NCBI GenBank assembly: GCA_038373865.1 | Contig: JAXGGA010003049.1 | Coordinates: 45,783-109,782 of the forward strand | Length of the DNA stretch: 64,000 bases | Reading direction: 5' to 3' | Source of the DNA: Uloborus plumipes | Taxonomy: Eukaryota; Arthropoda; Arachnida; Araneae; Uloboridae | Part shown: piece by piece, positions 47,782-58,970 of the stretch | Layout of the letters: the number at the start of each line of letters is the position of its first letter | Numbering within the stretch: the stretch's first letter is position 1 | Notes under the pieces: model-generated | Database searches by the model: none | What the model was told of the DNA's origin: nothing | What the model saw: the letters and a program-made list of their open reading frames with translations, nothing else | Translations under genes and position numbers: made by a program

Positions 47782-50700
47782 TGAGATCATGCTAAGTTTA
47801 TTGAATTTGTATTTAAAATTTTCTTTTAGGTTTTATGGTGTCCAGCAACTAGACGATGTTCATCAGGCAATTGTGAGTAGTTTTAAAATCACCTCAATTT
47901 TGAAAGATTCACTATAATTTAATTAAAGTACTGTCGTCCCCGCTTAATCGGGTAACGTATAAACCAATACCCCTCTTATATGAATAAAATATCTCGGAAC
48001 CGATGCCATAGACGTAATGTTAAAGATCCCCGCTTAATCCAATACCCAGTTTAATCGAATAATATTTCTTGGAACCAATAGTATTCGTTTAAGCGGGGCG
48101 GACAGTATCTTTGGTTTTCTGAACTATTTTTCTTTTGGAATTGTGATTGGAAAAGTATTTCAATGCTTTAGAAGTAAAATATTTATTTTAGCGCAGAATT
48201 TCGAGAAAAAAAAAACTATTTGAACTTTTTTCCTTGTTAGCAGGTTCTACTATTAACACATTTATTTTCTTATTATAATTTATGCCAAAAATTATTTATT
48301 TTTTTATTTGAAAATGCATTAGATAGATTTAGATTTTTGCATAAAGTTACTATTTAAAAAAAATCAAGTCATTACACAGTGCTTGTAACACTGAAAAACT
48401 TCAAAACACTAAGACGTTATTCTCTAAGAATGGCATACAAACATTCAGGGTCTTTTATTGTGTCTTTCAAGCAATCTGATTCATGAAGAAAAATAAATAA
48501 CTTTGTGCGATTGATGTGAAGTTTTAATCCAACGTTAAAGATGCACAAATATACAGGTATACTGCATTTCAGTATACCTGTATATTTGTGCATCTTTAAC
48601 GTTGGAATAAAACTTCAAATCTGATTCATATAGATGAAGTTCAATACGTTGTACATCCCACTAAAACAAATATTTTTTTTGGATTAGGCTACAAATTAAA
48701 TTTCCTTCAATTCACTTAGTCCTTAACCTTTAATTTGAGGGAATAATTTAAACTTTTAACTGGAGAGGGGAGCAAGAGGGGTTATTGGGGGGGGGGGGGT
48801 ATATATAAGGAGTATATGGAGGGGTAATATGTAATAGGTTTATTTGGCAAGGTACAATTCTTTGTTGGCTTTTTGGAACTCCTGTAGCTTTTTTCAACAA
48901 TATTAATCTTTATTTTAATCTCTCCTGCTAAATACAAAATACATCCAAACCGCAATGTCTCTTTTCTTGGAATCTTATTTGTTGAAACTCTTCACATTTC
49001 ACACAATCCCACTTCTGACATTATCATGTTCATTGTTTGGAAATTCCAAATGGTGTGGAGCTTAAGCATATATCAAAAATACAAAAAATCCTTGTTGAAT
49101 CGGGAATATTTTTTGGTTCTTAATTAAATATTGGAACAGATCTCTCAATATCCAAAATATAAAAATCTAATGAATTGAAGGAAGGTCATTTATATAATTA
49201 TATGCTCTGATGCTCTTCATATACCTCAAAACAAAACTCAAATACTAAAATTAATAGTAATATCTAAATTTCTCTAATTATTAATCTACGAGCATAATAA
49301 CTGAATCTATTTTTCAAAAAAAAAAAAAAAAAAAGCTTTCTAGCTTTCAAAAATTATAGGTACGAAGAATTATAGGTTTCTTTCCTTGGAAAGAGATGAA
49401 TAATATATGTTCCTGTTCTTCAATTAGAGGTCTGTTAGAATTTACAGAGAATTTATTAGTTAGAATTTATTAGTTAATTTTATTTAGGTTGAGATAGTAT
49501 CTAAACTGAAGTTATTCTTTATCTTTAATTATTCAGATTGTCATTTGCTTAGGTTTTATTTGAAGAGTTTTTGCTGAAATGCAATCTGTAAAAGAAAATT
49601 TTTAATCGTCAAAAAGAAAATCAATAATCGGTATTTTATCTCATTTTCACACCTGCATTTGTGATCTTCTTGTTCAGGTGCAGATCAGAATGAAATCAAA
49701 TTAATTACATCTCTAAGTCAACAGAATTTGTTTATCATAACCAGATTTTTAAAAATATTTCAAGAACATTAGCTTTATGAAATGGATTTAGAATACATGT
49801 TTTTTTCAAACATGAAATATTGATTTGACTTGAAGTTATTTAACAAAATGTATATTTGAGTTTAATATTTTCCTCTCTTATATTCACACCCTTGCTTCTA
49901 TTCAGTCTTGCTATCTATTCAGTATGTCGTGGAAATTTAAAGTAACTATACTTTCTTCAGAAATGACATAATTTTGTTTTTTTTTTAAACTTTTGGAATA
50001 AAAAATCTGCTACAACATATGTTTTTCAAAATATGATTTCAAGCTTCAAAAGTGAAAAAAATGCACATTATCTTCAGATAGAAAAAAAACATAAAATAAA
50101 ATTTTCTCTATGTATGTCTCAATGATCTGCAGCCAAGACCTGTTATGTTGAAACATGTATATAGATATCAAGATATAGGTTGGTCCCCCAGTCATGTGAT
50201 AGTACATTTTTAATTTCTTTTTTATTTCCTATTGTTCATTTACTTGGTTTTTATTATTTTTAGTATTATTCTTATTTTTAGCTTTGGTTTGGGAACTATA
50301 GGGTAATAAAACCCCTTTTTTCTCTTGCAATTACTATCAAATTAGTCTGCAAACTTTGAAAAACATAGTAAAATATTGTATAGCTTTCTCAAATGAAGAA
50401 GTTTTCGGTAAGTTATTTTAAGGAACTGTTTAGTGAGTAAGTTTTTGAATAATTTCATATGGAAATTATAATGGTTGAGGCATCCAAATAAATTTAGATT
50501 TTAGCTGTTGGAAATTTTGGATATGATTTCAATATTTTCCAACATTTTTAGTAAAGATGTCATAATTGAAGATTTTCATTTTTTCCAGATTCTTGGAGCG
50601 TTTGTTTCAATTACTGGAAAAAATTACTAGTGTTCAAGCAATTCTTTCCACTGGTGTGTGTGTGTAGAAATTTATCTTCGTAAGCATTTGCAAGGTCTTC

Positions 50701-53700
50701 TGTACAGATGTTTCTTGTAAAATTACATTTTAATCCTTTCCACTTTGAGTGCCTCTTATCCTTGTTCAATGGTGGATAGCTTTTTTTTTTTGAGTCAATA
50801 GAGAGTGCTATGAAGTCTATATAGGTGCATATACACTTTTTAAAAGCAATATTTCAGGGCCAGGTATAAGGAGAAAAAATGTATTATTCAATTTTTTGGA
50901 GGACATTAAAATTAGAAGTGGTATGTTTTTGACTTGAGAGTTGTACGCTTTGCTTAAACCCCAGATGTGAACACAAAATTTCTATTAAAGGCTGTTAAAA
51001 ACTGGAAAGGTTCAAGCTGTTACTTCTTTAAAATAGTATTATACAATGTCTTCCCCTTTGAGCATAATGCAGTGAATAGAGATAAGCCTTGATGCATCCC
51101 AATAAATGAAGTTTCTATCAATCTGTTTTGAATCCTTTAATTTCTGTTTTAATAGAAGCTTAACCAGCATGAAACTTTGTTGATAATACTGGGCTATGAT
51201 AGTGCACCCAAGTCCGCCAAAAGGTGAAAGCCCTGTATGAAATATAAGTAATAGTTGAATTCATTTCAGATCAAATGAAAGTATTTCTAAAAAGAAGTAT
51301 CTTAAGAAAGGTTACATATTAAAAATAGTTTCCATGCAGAAAAAAAAGTTCTTGCTACTTATTTGTTTCTATGCAATTATTTATAAATGCTAACAAATTA
51401 TCATTTTTTGTAGATTAAAGAAGTAAAATATTTCTAGTTTTCATTTGAAAACCATCCTTTTATTGAAAATGTCAATGAAATTAAACATTAAGTGATTTTT
51501 TTTCTTATATTTTCTGCATAAGCATAGGAGTCTAATAGAATTAAGAGTGGCTAATAGATTTTTTTTACTTAATGAAAACAGCACAATTTATACCTAGAGT
51601 GATATAATTATGCTAGAATATGTTAGGTTTTATCACCAATATTTAGTAAAATGCCAGAACTCAGTCACGTAAAACACCCATAGGAACTTTTCCATCTTTT
51701 TGCTCCTGTTTAAAATGGTAATGAGAAAGCCCAGCTAAAAGAGTAGTTTGTCTGTGCAAAGCCGGCTTCCTCTGCAATTCATTATTCCTTACATAGGGAA
51801 AAAAGTGGACAGTAGATTTATTGAGGTGGAAGGGGGGGATGTCATATACATAGTTCTTGATCAATGTAAATGCTTCCTTTAAAATCCCAATCATTGAAGA
51901 AAATTTTCATTTTATTTATTTACAATCAAGCAGAACTTTCACTAAAATTGTATAGAAATTCAGCTGTAAAGAATATGCAAGTTCACTACTCTTAGCATTC
52001 ATATCTGCTTGGATGTCCATAACTTCATACAGCTCTTTTAGGATAGTGGTGTAGTCCTCAAGAAATAAAATATATATACAAAAGTGACAAAAGTCATGGG
52101 ATGCCTACTAATACTGTGCTAAACCTCATTTTGCTCTTCAAAGTGCAACAACTGGACATGGCATGGATTCAAAAATGTTAAAAGGCTTCTGCAGAAATAT
52201 GGAGAACACTGCCACTTGACTTAGTTAATTGCTGAAGCACTGCCGGTGTAGGATTTTGTGCACAAACTTTTGCTTGATTATTGGGCAATCTAGGTCTCCA
52301 AATCATTCAGTAGAACTGTCCGGAAGGTTTTATGAGCCTATTGCAAGCGGTTGTCACCTTGTCGCATGGCACATTGGCATTCATAAAAGTGTCATCGTTT
52401 GGGTAGATGAAATCCACAGAAATGAGTACAAGTAATCTTCAAATGTCTGACATAATTATTTTTAGTCAATTTTTGGTGTAGTTGGACCAGAGGATCTAGT
52501 CGAGAACATGTAAAAACAGTTGATATCGTTATAGAGTCAATACTAGCTTGCACAGTGCCTTGTAGACAACTTGTGTTCATAGTTCTTGGGTCTTGCACCA
52601 TATTTAAATCTTACCGTCACTTTATCAACTGGAATGGTTATTCAACTGACCAAGACCATTTTGTACAGTTCTATGGGATACAACCAGTATGGTCACAAGT
52701 CCTGGAGAGGTACTAAAGGGAATGTTAAGCTGTTAGTACCGGGACTAAAGTGGGTCTTCTACTGTCACAGCCTATTACAGCCAAAATTTGCCTCGCTGAT
52801 CCAGACGCAGTTGGCCTACGTCCCACATTGATTTCTATGATTATTTTTATCAAGTGTTGCTTGGTGTTATTAGAGACAAATTTAGAGAATTCTCTGTCAT
52901 CAAAAGCAGATGGTAAGCTACAGCATTGTCCCTGGTGGAATGAAATTAGGTATTTTTGTCATTCTGTTGACGCAGAAGTTCTCAGAATGTTGAATTCTTT
53001 TCTGATTTCCGAAAGGAAAAATTGCACACTCCGAGCTTCTATTCCCATTCCATATTCTAAGGCTGTTAATCTTGTCCTGTCATCATAATTATGGCAGACA
53101 TTCTTTTATGCACGTTGCACTGCATATTTATACATGTTCTATGCAGCACTGCATCCATGTATACAAAAAAAAAAAAAAAAAACAGCACAAAAAATAAGGA
53201 CAAAGTTGAATAATCACCATACCAGCATAACTATTTGGCAGAGTGAGTTGCAAGTAGGACATTGACTAGGGTCAGGTACGTAAACACGCAGATGATATTA
53301 AGAGGTTGAATCATAATAGAAAGATTTAGGATGCTTAAAATGTGACAAGTATGAGTTTGGAATTGCTCATAGCATTGTTTCTTGACTTTAGAGTTAAGTT
53401 TTAACTATAAGAGCAGCTCTACGATGTTTCAGAGTGGGTGTCCACAAGCATCCAGGGCAACAGGTTGAAAATTGCTCTACAGGCAAAAAGGAACTGGCAA
53501 TTGACAGTGGGAGAAAAAGTGAAAACACATACAATGGACTATTTAACGACTGATATTGCATCTTACTGTGACAAGAATGCAGCACAGTGTTGCTCTGATT
53601 CTTTGATGACCTGTATGATGTGTGTCTCTAACGTTCACTCACCAGAGAAGGCATTTTACGTGGTATTGGAATCCTTAAACTTTTAATTAATGGGTCTGAT

Positions 53701-56700
53701 ACTCTTTGCAGATGAACATAAATTTTGTTTTGTTGGCTATTCTGGACTCATATTTCGTATCCCCTGCTCTTCCCAGATGTATAACACCTTTAACGGGATC
53801 AAAGATTACTTGTTTAAAAGTCACGAAGTTTTCTCTTTGACAGGCATTATTATTGGTCTTTTTATAAATCTTCATATTTTAAAAAGAGATTAAACGACCG
53901 GGACTCACTATTATAACCTGAATCTTCATTCCTATGTGCATCTTTTTTAAAGGTGCGAAGGTTCTTCAGTTGCTTTTCAAGGATGACAAAAGCCCACAAT
54001 TATAGTTACTGGCGAAAAAATGTCAGAAAGTGAGAATTCTAAATGCATAGATTGCCTGGCAAGATTTTCAGATATAAGTCCCATTGTGCATGTTTAGAAC
54101 TTTCTAGGCAGATGCTTAGCAGCTAGTAATTTATAGCCAGTAACAATTCTGGGGCTGCAATTGCCGCTACAAAAAGTATGAGCAGCAATATCCTCAACAG
54201 CTGGATGATAACATTTTTAATTCATAAAATTTCCGCTGATTTTTAACTCGACAGGTTTGTTTTTCAAAAAAAAATCTTTTAACATTCAAAAGTCAATTGA
54301 AAGTTAATGATTTATAAATCTTGAAAACCAGTGAGGCAGCCCTAAATCTTTTAACGTGTAGAGAGAAGAACTGTTTGAAAATATTATATTTGTTTGTGTC
54401 TTCACATCCAAGATACTTATCAGAAGTGATGGAATTTCAATATTGTAGCTCCAATTCATGCCAAAGCAGGTGACAAAAAATAAACATCAATAACCACAAA
54501 TGTTAAGAGTTTCAAGCTGAATCACCCTCGACATAATGACTGGTAATGTCCGGAAACGTGTGAAAGTCAGGAGTACAAATGGCTACTTAATTTTAGCCTT
54601 GATTATTCCTCTAAAAGCATTAAAGATACAATAAGAGTCAATGCAAATTAACCAACTTTTTTGGTAGGGGAGACTGGGGACGGTTGTGACAATTTTCATT
54701 TGCTCCCCCATAGATCCCTTAGTAATGCCTGTGAGCTAGTTTAAAGTTGTTTTTATGTTAAAGTGTACATTTGCCTGCTTATAAATACTAAAATTTTCTC
54801 CCTAAGTACAATAGTTAACTCACAGGACCAAATTAAACAAAAAAAGAAAAAATGTCACAACCGACCCCACCCCAGGAGCGGTTGTGACAGTGCTTGGGGT
54901 CGGTTGTGACAAGTTCAAAAATACAGCAAAACAGTCTAGATCATTTTTAATTTCAAGTAATATTAAACGTAATTCAACATAACCTTCATCTGGGAAAGTT
55001 TAACACTTTACAATGTGCCTCGTTCAATTGAAGTAGCCTTATACCAAGTTTTGCAACAATATCAGGTTTTTGGAATTTCGTAACGGCTGTTTTGACAACA
55101 TTATGCACATCCTGTGGGTCATAGCCGTGTCTGTTCATAACAATTCTCAAGTATCAAAGAATTTGTTTTATTTAAGCTTGTTACTCTTGAAAGGCTAGTT
55201 GCATGAGCTACACGAACAGATGTGAAAAATTTCTATTCATAAATGAACAAAACCATTTCTCAGTAGCCATTTTACTCTCATGTCTGCTCTCAGCTTATAT
55301 CAGACATGTGATTTTTCAGTATTTTTACTGAATTCAGTATTTTTTGAAATAGCAAAATACTGAGTGCAGAACAAAAAGATTGGACATCACAAGTTAAATT
55401 TGACATCTACCAATTAATTTCATGCATTCAATGAAAATAATTGGCTATATGTGGAACCAAAAGCCCATGTTTGAACTTGCAAGTGTAGTACAAAATATCA
55501 ATAATTTTGTGTTTGCTCACACACGCGACCTAATTTCAGTATTTTTCATTCTATTTGGGTCACATGTCTGTTATATGTAAGCTCAAATGCACTTTATTAT
55601 GAGCAATATAACCTATGCACACGTTGTTTTCATTGTGACAGCGCCGGCCGGCTCCATTGCCTTTACGAATGAATGTTTCGTACCAAAGACTTACGATTAA
55701 CGTTGCATTTCCAAAGCTGTCCGAAAGAAAAAAGTTTCACTTCTTTATAAGCTTCTTTATATTTCATTAGGTCACAATGCCCTATTTCTGTCTTCTTCAA
55801 GCGTATTATGGGCATCAAATATGATAAAAACATGTTTCACTCGTGTCACAACCGTCCCTACGCAATTTGTCACAACTGACCCCAACCCACTACTTTTGAA
55901 AACAGCAATCGCCATGGCAATACAAAATGGCCTACATAAAAAGTAATCACTGCTGTTTCACTATTAAGCTTCACTACTAACGGGGAGAAAACTTTCATTT
56001 CAACCAGTATCTGTACCCATTCAACGGGAATTACTAAAAGAAATCAAACAAAAAAACTTACTTTTGACTGTTAAAAAGTAACCAACCCCTCTGCTAGCGT
56101 TAATGTCTCTCGATGGCTACCGCAATGCTTTGACACACATTCAGACGAACATACTGATACTTTCTCTCTTTGCTTCAACCAGGTATTAATTATGGTTTAG
56201 CTAATATGACGACTGTCACAACTGCCCGGTGTCACAACCGTTCCCAGTCTCTCCTACTCTACGTAATTAAAAACAAACAGAGCAAGTACATATAAAATTT
56301 TCATAATATTGTTTGTTAACCCATTTTTTTTGTGAATACTCTGCTCTAACAAGCAAATTGTGGTCCCTTAATGCTTGTTATAAGCAAGTTCGTTTTTGTA
56401 AAAAGTTGTATAGCTCTAAACAATAAATTCTTTTTTACTGTTACGGTGATGATAGGTTTGGTACATTCTCTTGGTACTATAATCCCCTCCTACTTATATT
56501 CAAAAGTATTAGAATTGAAGACATTTTATGAACATTAACATGCTCAAAAAAATGCAACTTCAAGATGCCTGCTTATCCACCCTTGTCCTGATGTCTAACA
56601 AGGAATTTTGAAACACTCAAAATGGCAAAGGTTTAAAAATAATTTTCACCCTTTTTTTAGGGGAAGTCATGTTTTGTATCTATAAGTACTGCTGTTAAAC

Positions 56701-57220
56701 TAGGGTATTTGGCATATTTTGCAGCTTAAAATCACTATTTGTAAGTTAGTGATATAGTTATTATTTTTTTACTTAGATAATTTTTATTATTTATTTATTT
56801 ATCTTTTGTGTCTGAAAAAGAAAAATAAATAAATTCATATTTTTCAACCAGTATCTGTGTGAGTGATAGCTTTGTGTCTTTTTCAAGGCATGAGTTCAGT
56901 ATAGTTGGGTTAAAAAGTGTAGGTGATTCTGTTGAGCAGATTGTACACAAGTGAAACATCATTTCTGATATAATATAAAATTGGACATATGTAGGCTCCT
57001 TGATACAAAATTAACTGCAAACCTTTCATTGAATTTAACTCTGCTAAATTTCTTTCAACAAAATTATTTGAAGGTTTTTAGTAAGCATTTTTTTAATGCA
57101 TTTTTTCTTCTTCTCCCCCTTTCACTTTTTCTCTATTTATAGACTGACATAAAGAAACACTCACAAAACACCCTAAATTCCTTCCATAAATTCCACTCTT
57201 TTGTGGAGTTCAGTGTGAAG
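42907..57220 (+). CDS. N-terminal part of an unidentified protein, three exons, continues beyond the window
   Basis: Three short exons join in one frame. The first is 42907-42992 (acceptor CAG at 42901-42903, donor GTGAGT), encoding MADNINEDVATFDGS and a further 13 complete codons. The second is 47830-47872 (acceptor TTTTAG, donor GTGAGT), and the third is 57143-57220 (acceptor TTATAG, donor GTATTT). Together they give 69 residues: an acidic, aromatic N-terminus, then a probable helix containing LDDVHQAI, KKHSQNTL and FHKFHSFVEF. The fit of phase and splice sites across 14 kb makes a real gene likely. I do not recognise the protein. The helical pattern loosely recalls the first helix of F-BAR/BAR membrane-curving proteins, but this is weak. 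No later exon was found before 64000, so the annotation is 3'-incomplete. The introns carry a Merlin element, a Tc1 relic and several MITEs. Confidence 0.6.
43588..44894 (+). mobile_element. Merlin-type DNA transposon
   Basis: TTATGTTCTGCTCTTAGGGA at the left (43588) is mirrored at the right (44872-44894; CCCTAAGAGCGGAACATA) with a few mismatches. The pair brackets a transposase frame. The inverted repeat may extend outward to about 43575 and 44906. No clear target-site duplication was seen. A 27-nt-arm hairpin (about 43622-43716, around TACTCTAAAATAAAG) lies between the left end and the gene. Confidence 0.7.
43789..44766 (+). CDS. Merlin / IS1595 (ISXO2-like) transposase, long intact frame
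   Basis: A 325-residue open frame ends TAA at 44766. An N-terminal zinc ribbon (CTRC then C…C) precedes a DDE-type catalytic core: VEIDKSKFGKRK (first acid), TIHSDRWKAY (second acid) and HTNTIETWRHVK (third position), the layout of IS1595/Merlin transposases. These enzymes cut and paste their element using the inverted ends. No stop or frameshift interrupts it. The frame opens at TTG, not ATG. The first in-frame ATG (43973) would discard part of the zinc ribbon. A polypyrimidine-AG at about 43813-43829 therefore suggests the true start is in a short upstream exon, possibly the ATG near 43754. It could be active or very young. It lies in intron 1 of the second gene. Confidence 0.85.
   Translation: MKLLNESSFIFSSSRPTYGRTGVPNRLFIFKLIENKEVFLEFLREVGLLKSEIICTRCSSSMTIRNRKNISDGYGFICRNKVDGKMCGKETSIRWGSWFTLSKLKLEEIFLLTYEIVIGTKTADIEKQYFFATHTMADWRNYINEEIINYIELHSEKIGGVDKIVEIDKSKFGKRKYNRGHAVEGQWVFGGTERGTGKMFLVAVGDRSRDTLFSVIKEWILPGTTIHSDRWKAYKTLDREGFEHFAVNHDLHFVDPDTGCHTNTIETWRHVKSTLPTLNRKGDFKCYLAYYMFKKNCEFHNEDRFNKFLEIVRGINWEDYEIREK
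45022..45124. repeat. Hairpin with arms of about 34 nt
   Basis: TTTTTCCTGTTGGTGCCAAA…CATCGCCAAG is mirrored by CTTGGCGACG…TTTGGCGCCAACAGGAAAAA with a loop of about 33 nt. A second perfect 14-nt-arm hairpin follows at 45168-45199. Non-coding; class unknown. Confidence 0.65.
45547..46344. repeat. Inverted-repeat element, about 0.8 kb, GGCCCCAAAGCAGAATACT ends
   Basis: The left end TTCCCAGTAGGCCCC…AGCAGAATACT is mirrored at 46316-46344 (AGTATTCTGC…GGGGCCAGTGGGAA). TTCTGC[A/G]ACGTA also occurs near both ends. No target-site duplication was resolved and there is no coding capacity. It lies in intron 1 of the second gene. Confidence 0.6.
46345..47829 (+). other. Intron 1 of the second gene, right part
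   Basis: AT-rich sequence with an (AT)n tract at about 47752-47772 shortly before the acceptor. No gene or element recognised. Confidence 0.4.
47931..48105. mobile_element. pogo/Tigger-type MITE, 175 bp, TA target site
   Basis: CTGTCGTCCCCGCTTAATCG and GTTTAAGCGGGGCGGACAG are inverted ends flanked by TA on both sides. Two further internal CCGCTTAAT motifs are seen. It belongs to the same family as 18613-18801 and lies about 60 nt into intron 2 of the second gene. Confidence 0.75.
48518..48616. repeat. Hairpin MITE with 46-nt arms (copy 2)
   Basis: The arms 48518-48563 and 48571-48616 pair with about two mismatches around a 7-nt loop (GCATTTC). It shares the 5' flank and outer arm with the hairpin at 31956, so the two form one family. 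Confidence 0.83.
48617..52087 (+). other. Intron 2 of the second gene, left part, featureless
   Basis: A long AT-rich stretch with a G run at about 48788-48799 and an A run at 49318-49334. No open frame, inverted repeat or transposon end was recognised. One could still hide a small exon, but the phase fit of the exons on either side does not require it. Confidence 0.4.
52088..53160 (-). pseudogene. Decayed Tc1-like transposon (transposase on minus strand)
   Basis: The stretch near 52100 (AAAAGTGACAAAAGTCATGGGA) is a typical Tc1-family end. The minus strand at 52392-52601 reads MNTSCLQGTVQA…SRLDPLVQLHQKLTKNNYVR, the transposase segment between the second and third catalytic acids. On the minus strand, sequence near 52250 corresponds to the C-terminal part (…VRAQNPAPAT-like, decayed). 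Frameshifts and stops are everywhere. The other end near 53160 is eroded and merges into an A run. DD34D/E catalysis is known for the family, but no intact core is seen here. Confidence 0.72.
53161..54663 (+). other. Intron 2 of the second gene, no recognised element
   Basis: Slightly less AT-rich sequence. The small frames on both strands at 53394-53893 show no domain and no splice context, so I treat them as chance. It may be an old, diverged repeat. Confidence 0.35.
54664..56257. repeat. Element with GGGGAGACTGGGGACGGTTG ends and a recurring GGTTGTGACA phrase
   Basis: The left end 54664-54691 and right end 56230-56257 are inverted repeats with a couple of mismatches. The phrase GGTTGTGACA, or its reverse complement, occurs at 54682, 54853, 54880, 54902, 55844, 55869, 56214 and 56230. 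No transposase frame, and no target-site duplication resolved. About 1.6 kb, in intron 2 of the second gene. Confidence 0.7.
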
Positions 57221-58970
57221 GTATTTTCTCCACTGTTTGGTTTGCCATTAGGATAAAGTCAAGTTATCTTTAAAAATAGTTATATTTAATGATAAGAATG
57301 AAATTATCTAATTGTTCATCACTTTGTTTTTAGATTGTTAAAATTAAAGGAATTTTAAGTGCTATAAAACAACTGAATAATTTTTAAAAGAAATAAAATT
57401 GATGTTAATTTTGTTCTGCATCTTATTTGAATCAGCAAAAAGACTAGACTTTATGTTGGCAAGTTTATACTTTTGATATTTCTAAAAATCCATCACAGTT
57501 AGTTTCTTGACTAGAGTAAGAAGTACATAAATAAAAATGGCAGTTTCAAAAATTTGCAGTGGATATGAACTGATGTGCAATTTTATGCTTGTACTTGTAA
57601 CGAACCCATAATGACCGTCTTTTTTATTATGAAGAATCATACATATAAATAATTTTCAAAGTCACCACATATTTAGAATGTCAATCTAATTTTAATCTAA
57701 TGTTGGTTGAGCAGAATTATGAACTTTTCTGCATATTTTTAGCTACTAATTAGATTTGATTTTCATTTTATGCTTTGAAAGCATGTCATGTATCTCTCAT
57801 ATGGGTCTAATTTTAAAATTAAGTATGAAGTTATATAATAGTTCAAAGCATCTTAATATCATAAGAAGAAAAACATTCCAAGTTGAGAAGTACAGCTTCA
57901 TCAAAGATTCAAAACATAATGATTAAATGAAAAAAAATTTCTTAAAAAAAGTTTTTGAGTGTTTTATGCGTTTTATGTGAAATTATGTTGTATATTAACT
58001 TTGTTCAAATGTATTCTGAAATTGCTATTTTATTAGTATTGTTAGGTCATTACAATTTAGCCCCACTATAAGCTCAGTGAAAAGTGAGTTTTAAGTTCCA
58101 CAGATACATAGATAACTCATTAATTTCAGAGAAAAAACCTCAGACTTAAGAATTTTTAAAATCAAATAAAAATATACTCAGTTGAGTTGTTTAATCCAAT
58201 TTTGTTTTCAGTTGGTATCTATAATATTTTAAAACTCATACTGTTTATTTTTCAAACTGATTAATTTGTTAACGTTGGAAACCTTAATTTTGAAATAAAT
58301 TCTACCCATTTGTTGAGGGCAATTTTTTTTATTAAAGTACAAAACAACAAAAACTTTGCAGATAGATGTTTTTGGGGTTATGAGGAACCTCTTCCTCAAT
58401 GCAGAATATTTTGAGCTTCTGACACAGCAGTAGTCAATCAAGAAATGTTTCTCTGGTGACTGCAACTGAATGTCTAAGATTCATAATTTTTGCATTAAAA
58501 GGTGACTTCAAAACATGTTTATGTAAAAGTTTTGTGATTTTGTGCTTTAATAACTTTGATTTTATCATTTAGTTAAGCTATCCTAGATTTTGTTTTTTTG
58601 AAAGTCCAGCCGATTTCTTCAAAGATGCATGTATAAAAGATAAAGTACTGTAAAATAGTTTAATATTTAATAGCATATTTCTACTGTTTTTCAATTCCTT
58701 ATATATGTGTGTACTTTTAAATAAAACATACAAAATAAAACAATTTATTTTCGATTTTTCTTAAAAAAAACAGCAACGCTTGTTTAATTCAGATGAATGA
58801 AAATTGGGCTCTTTGATCAGTTTTGTTATTACTTCTTTTCATTGTTAACTTCAAGTGAATGATAGTTATCTTTTACTATCACATCCATTTGAATTTTCTA
58901 CTGAAACTCTCCTAAAGCAGCATTTTGCAAGATTCAGCTATGTGCATTTGTGCAAATAGATGTTAATATA
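57221..58970 (+). other. Sequence after the last visible exon of the second gene
   Basis: Presumed intron. AT-rich, with no recognisable exon, repeat family or transposon end. Confidence 0.4.

Noticed and set aside
53394..53893. Overlapping small frames on both strands
   Set aside because: No domain, no splice signals, and equal openness on both strands suggest chance.
58790..58830. Further exon of the second gene after an AACAG acceptor
   Set aside because: In the required phase it meets a stop after eight codons and has no donor.
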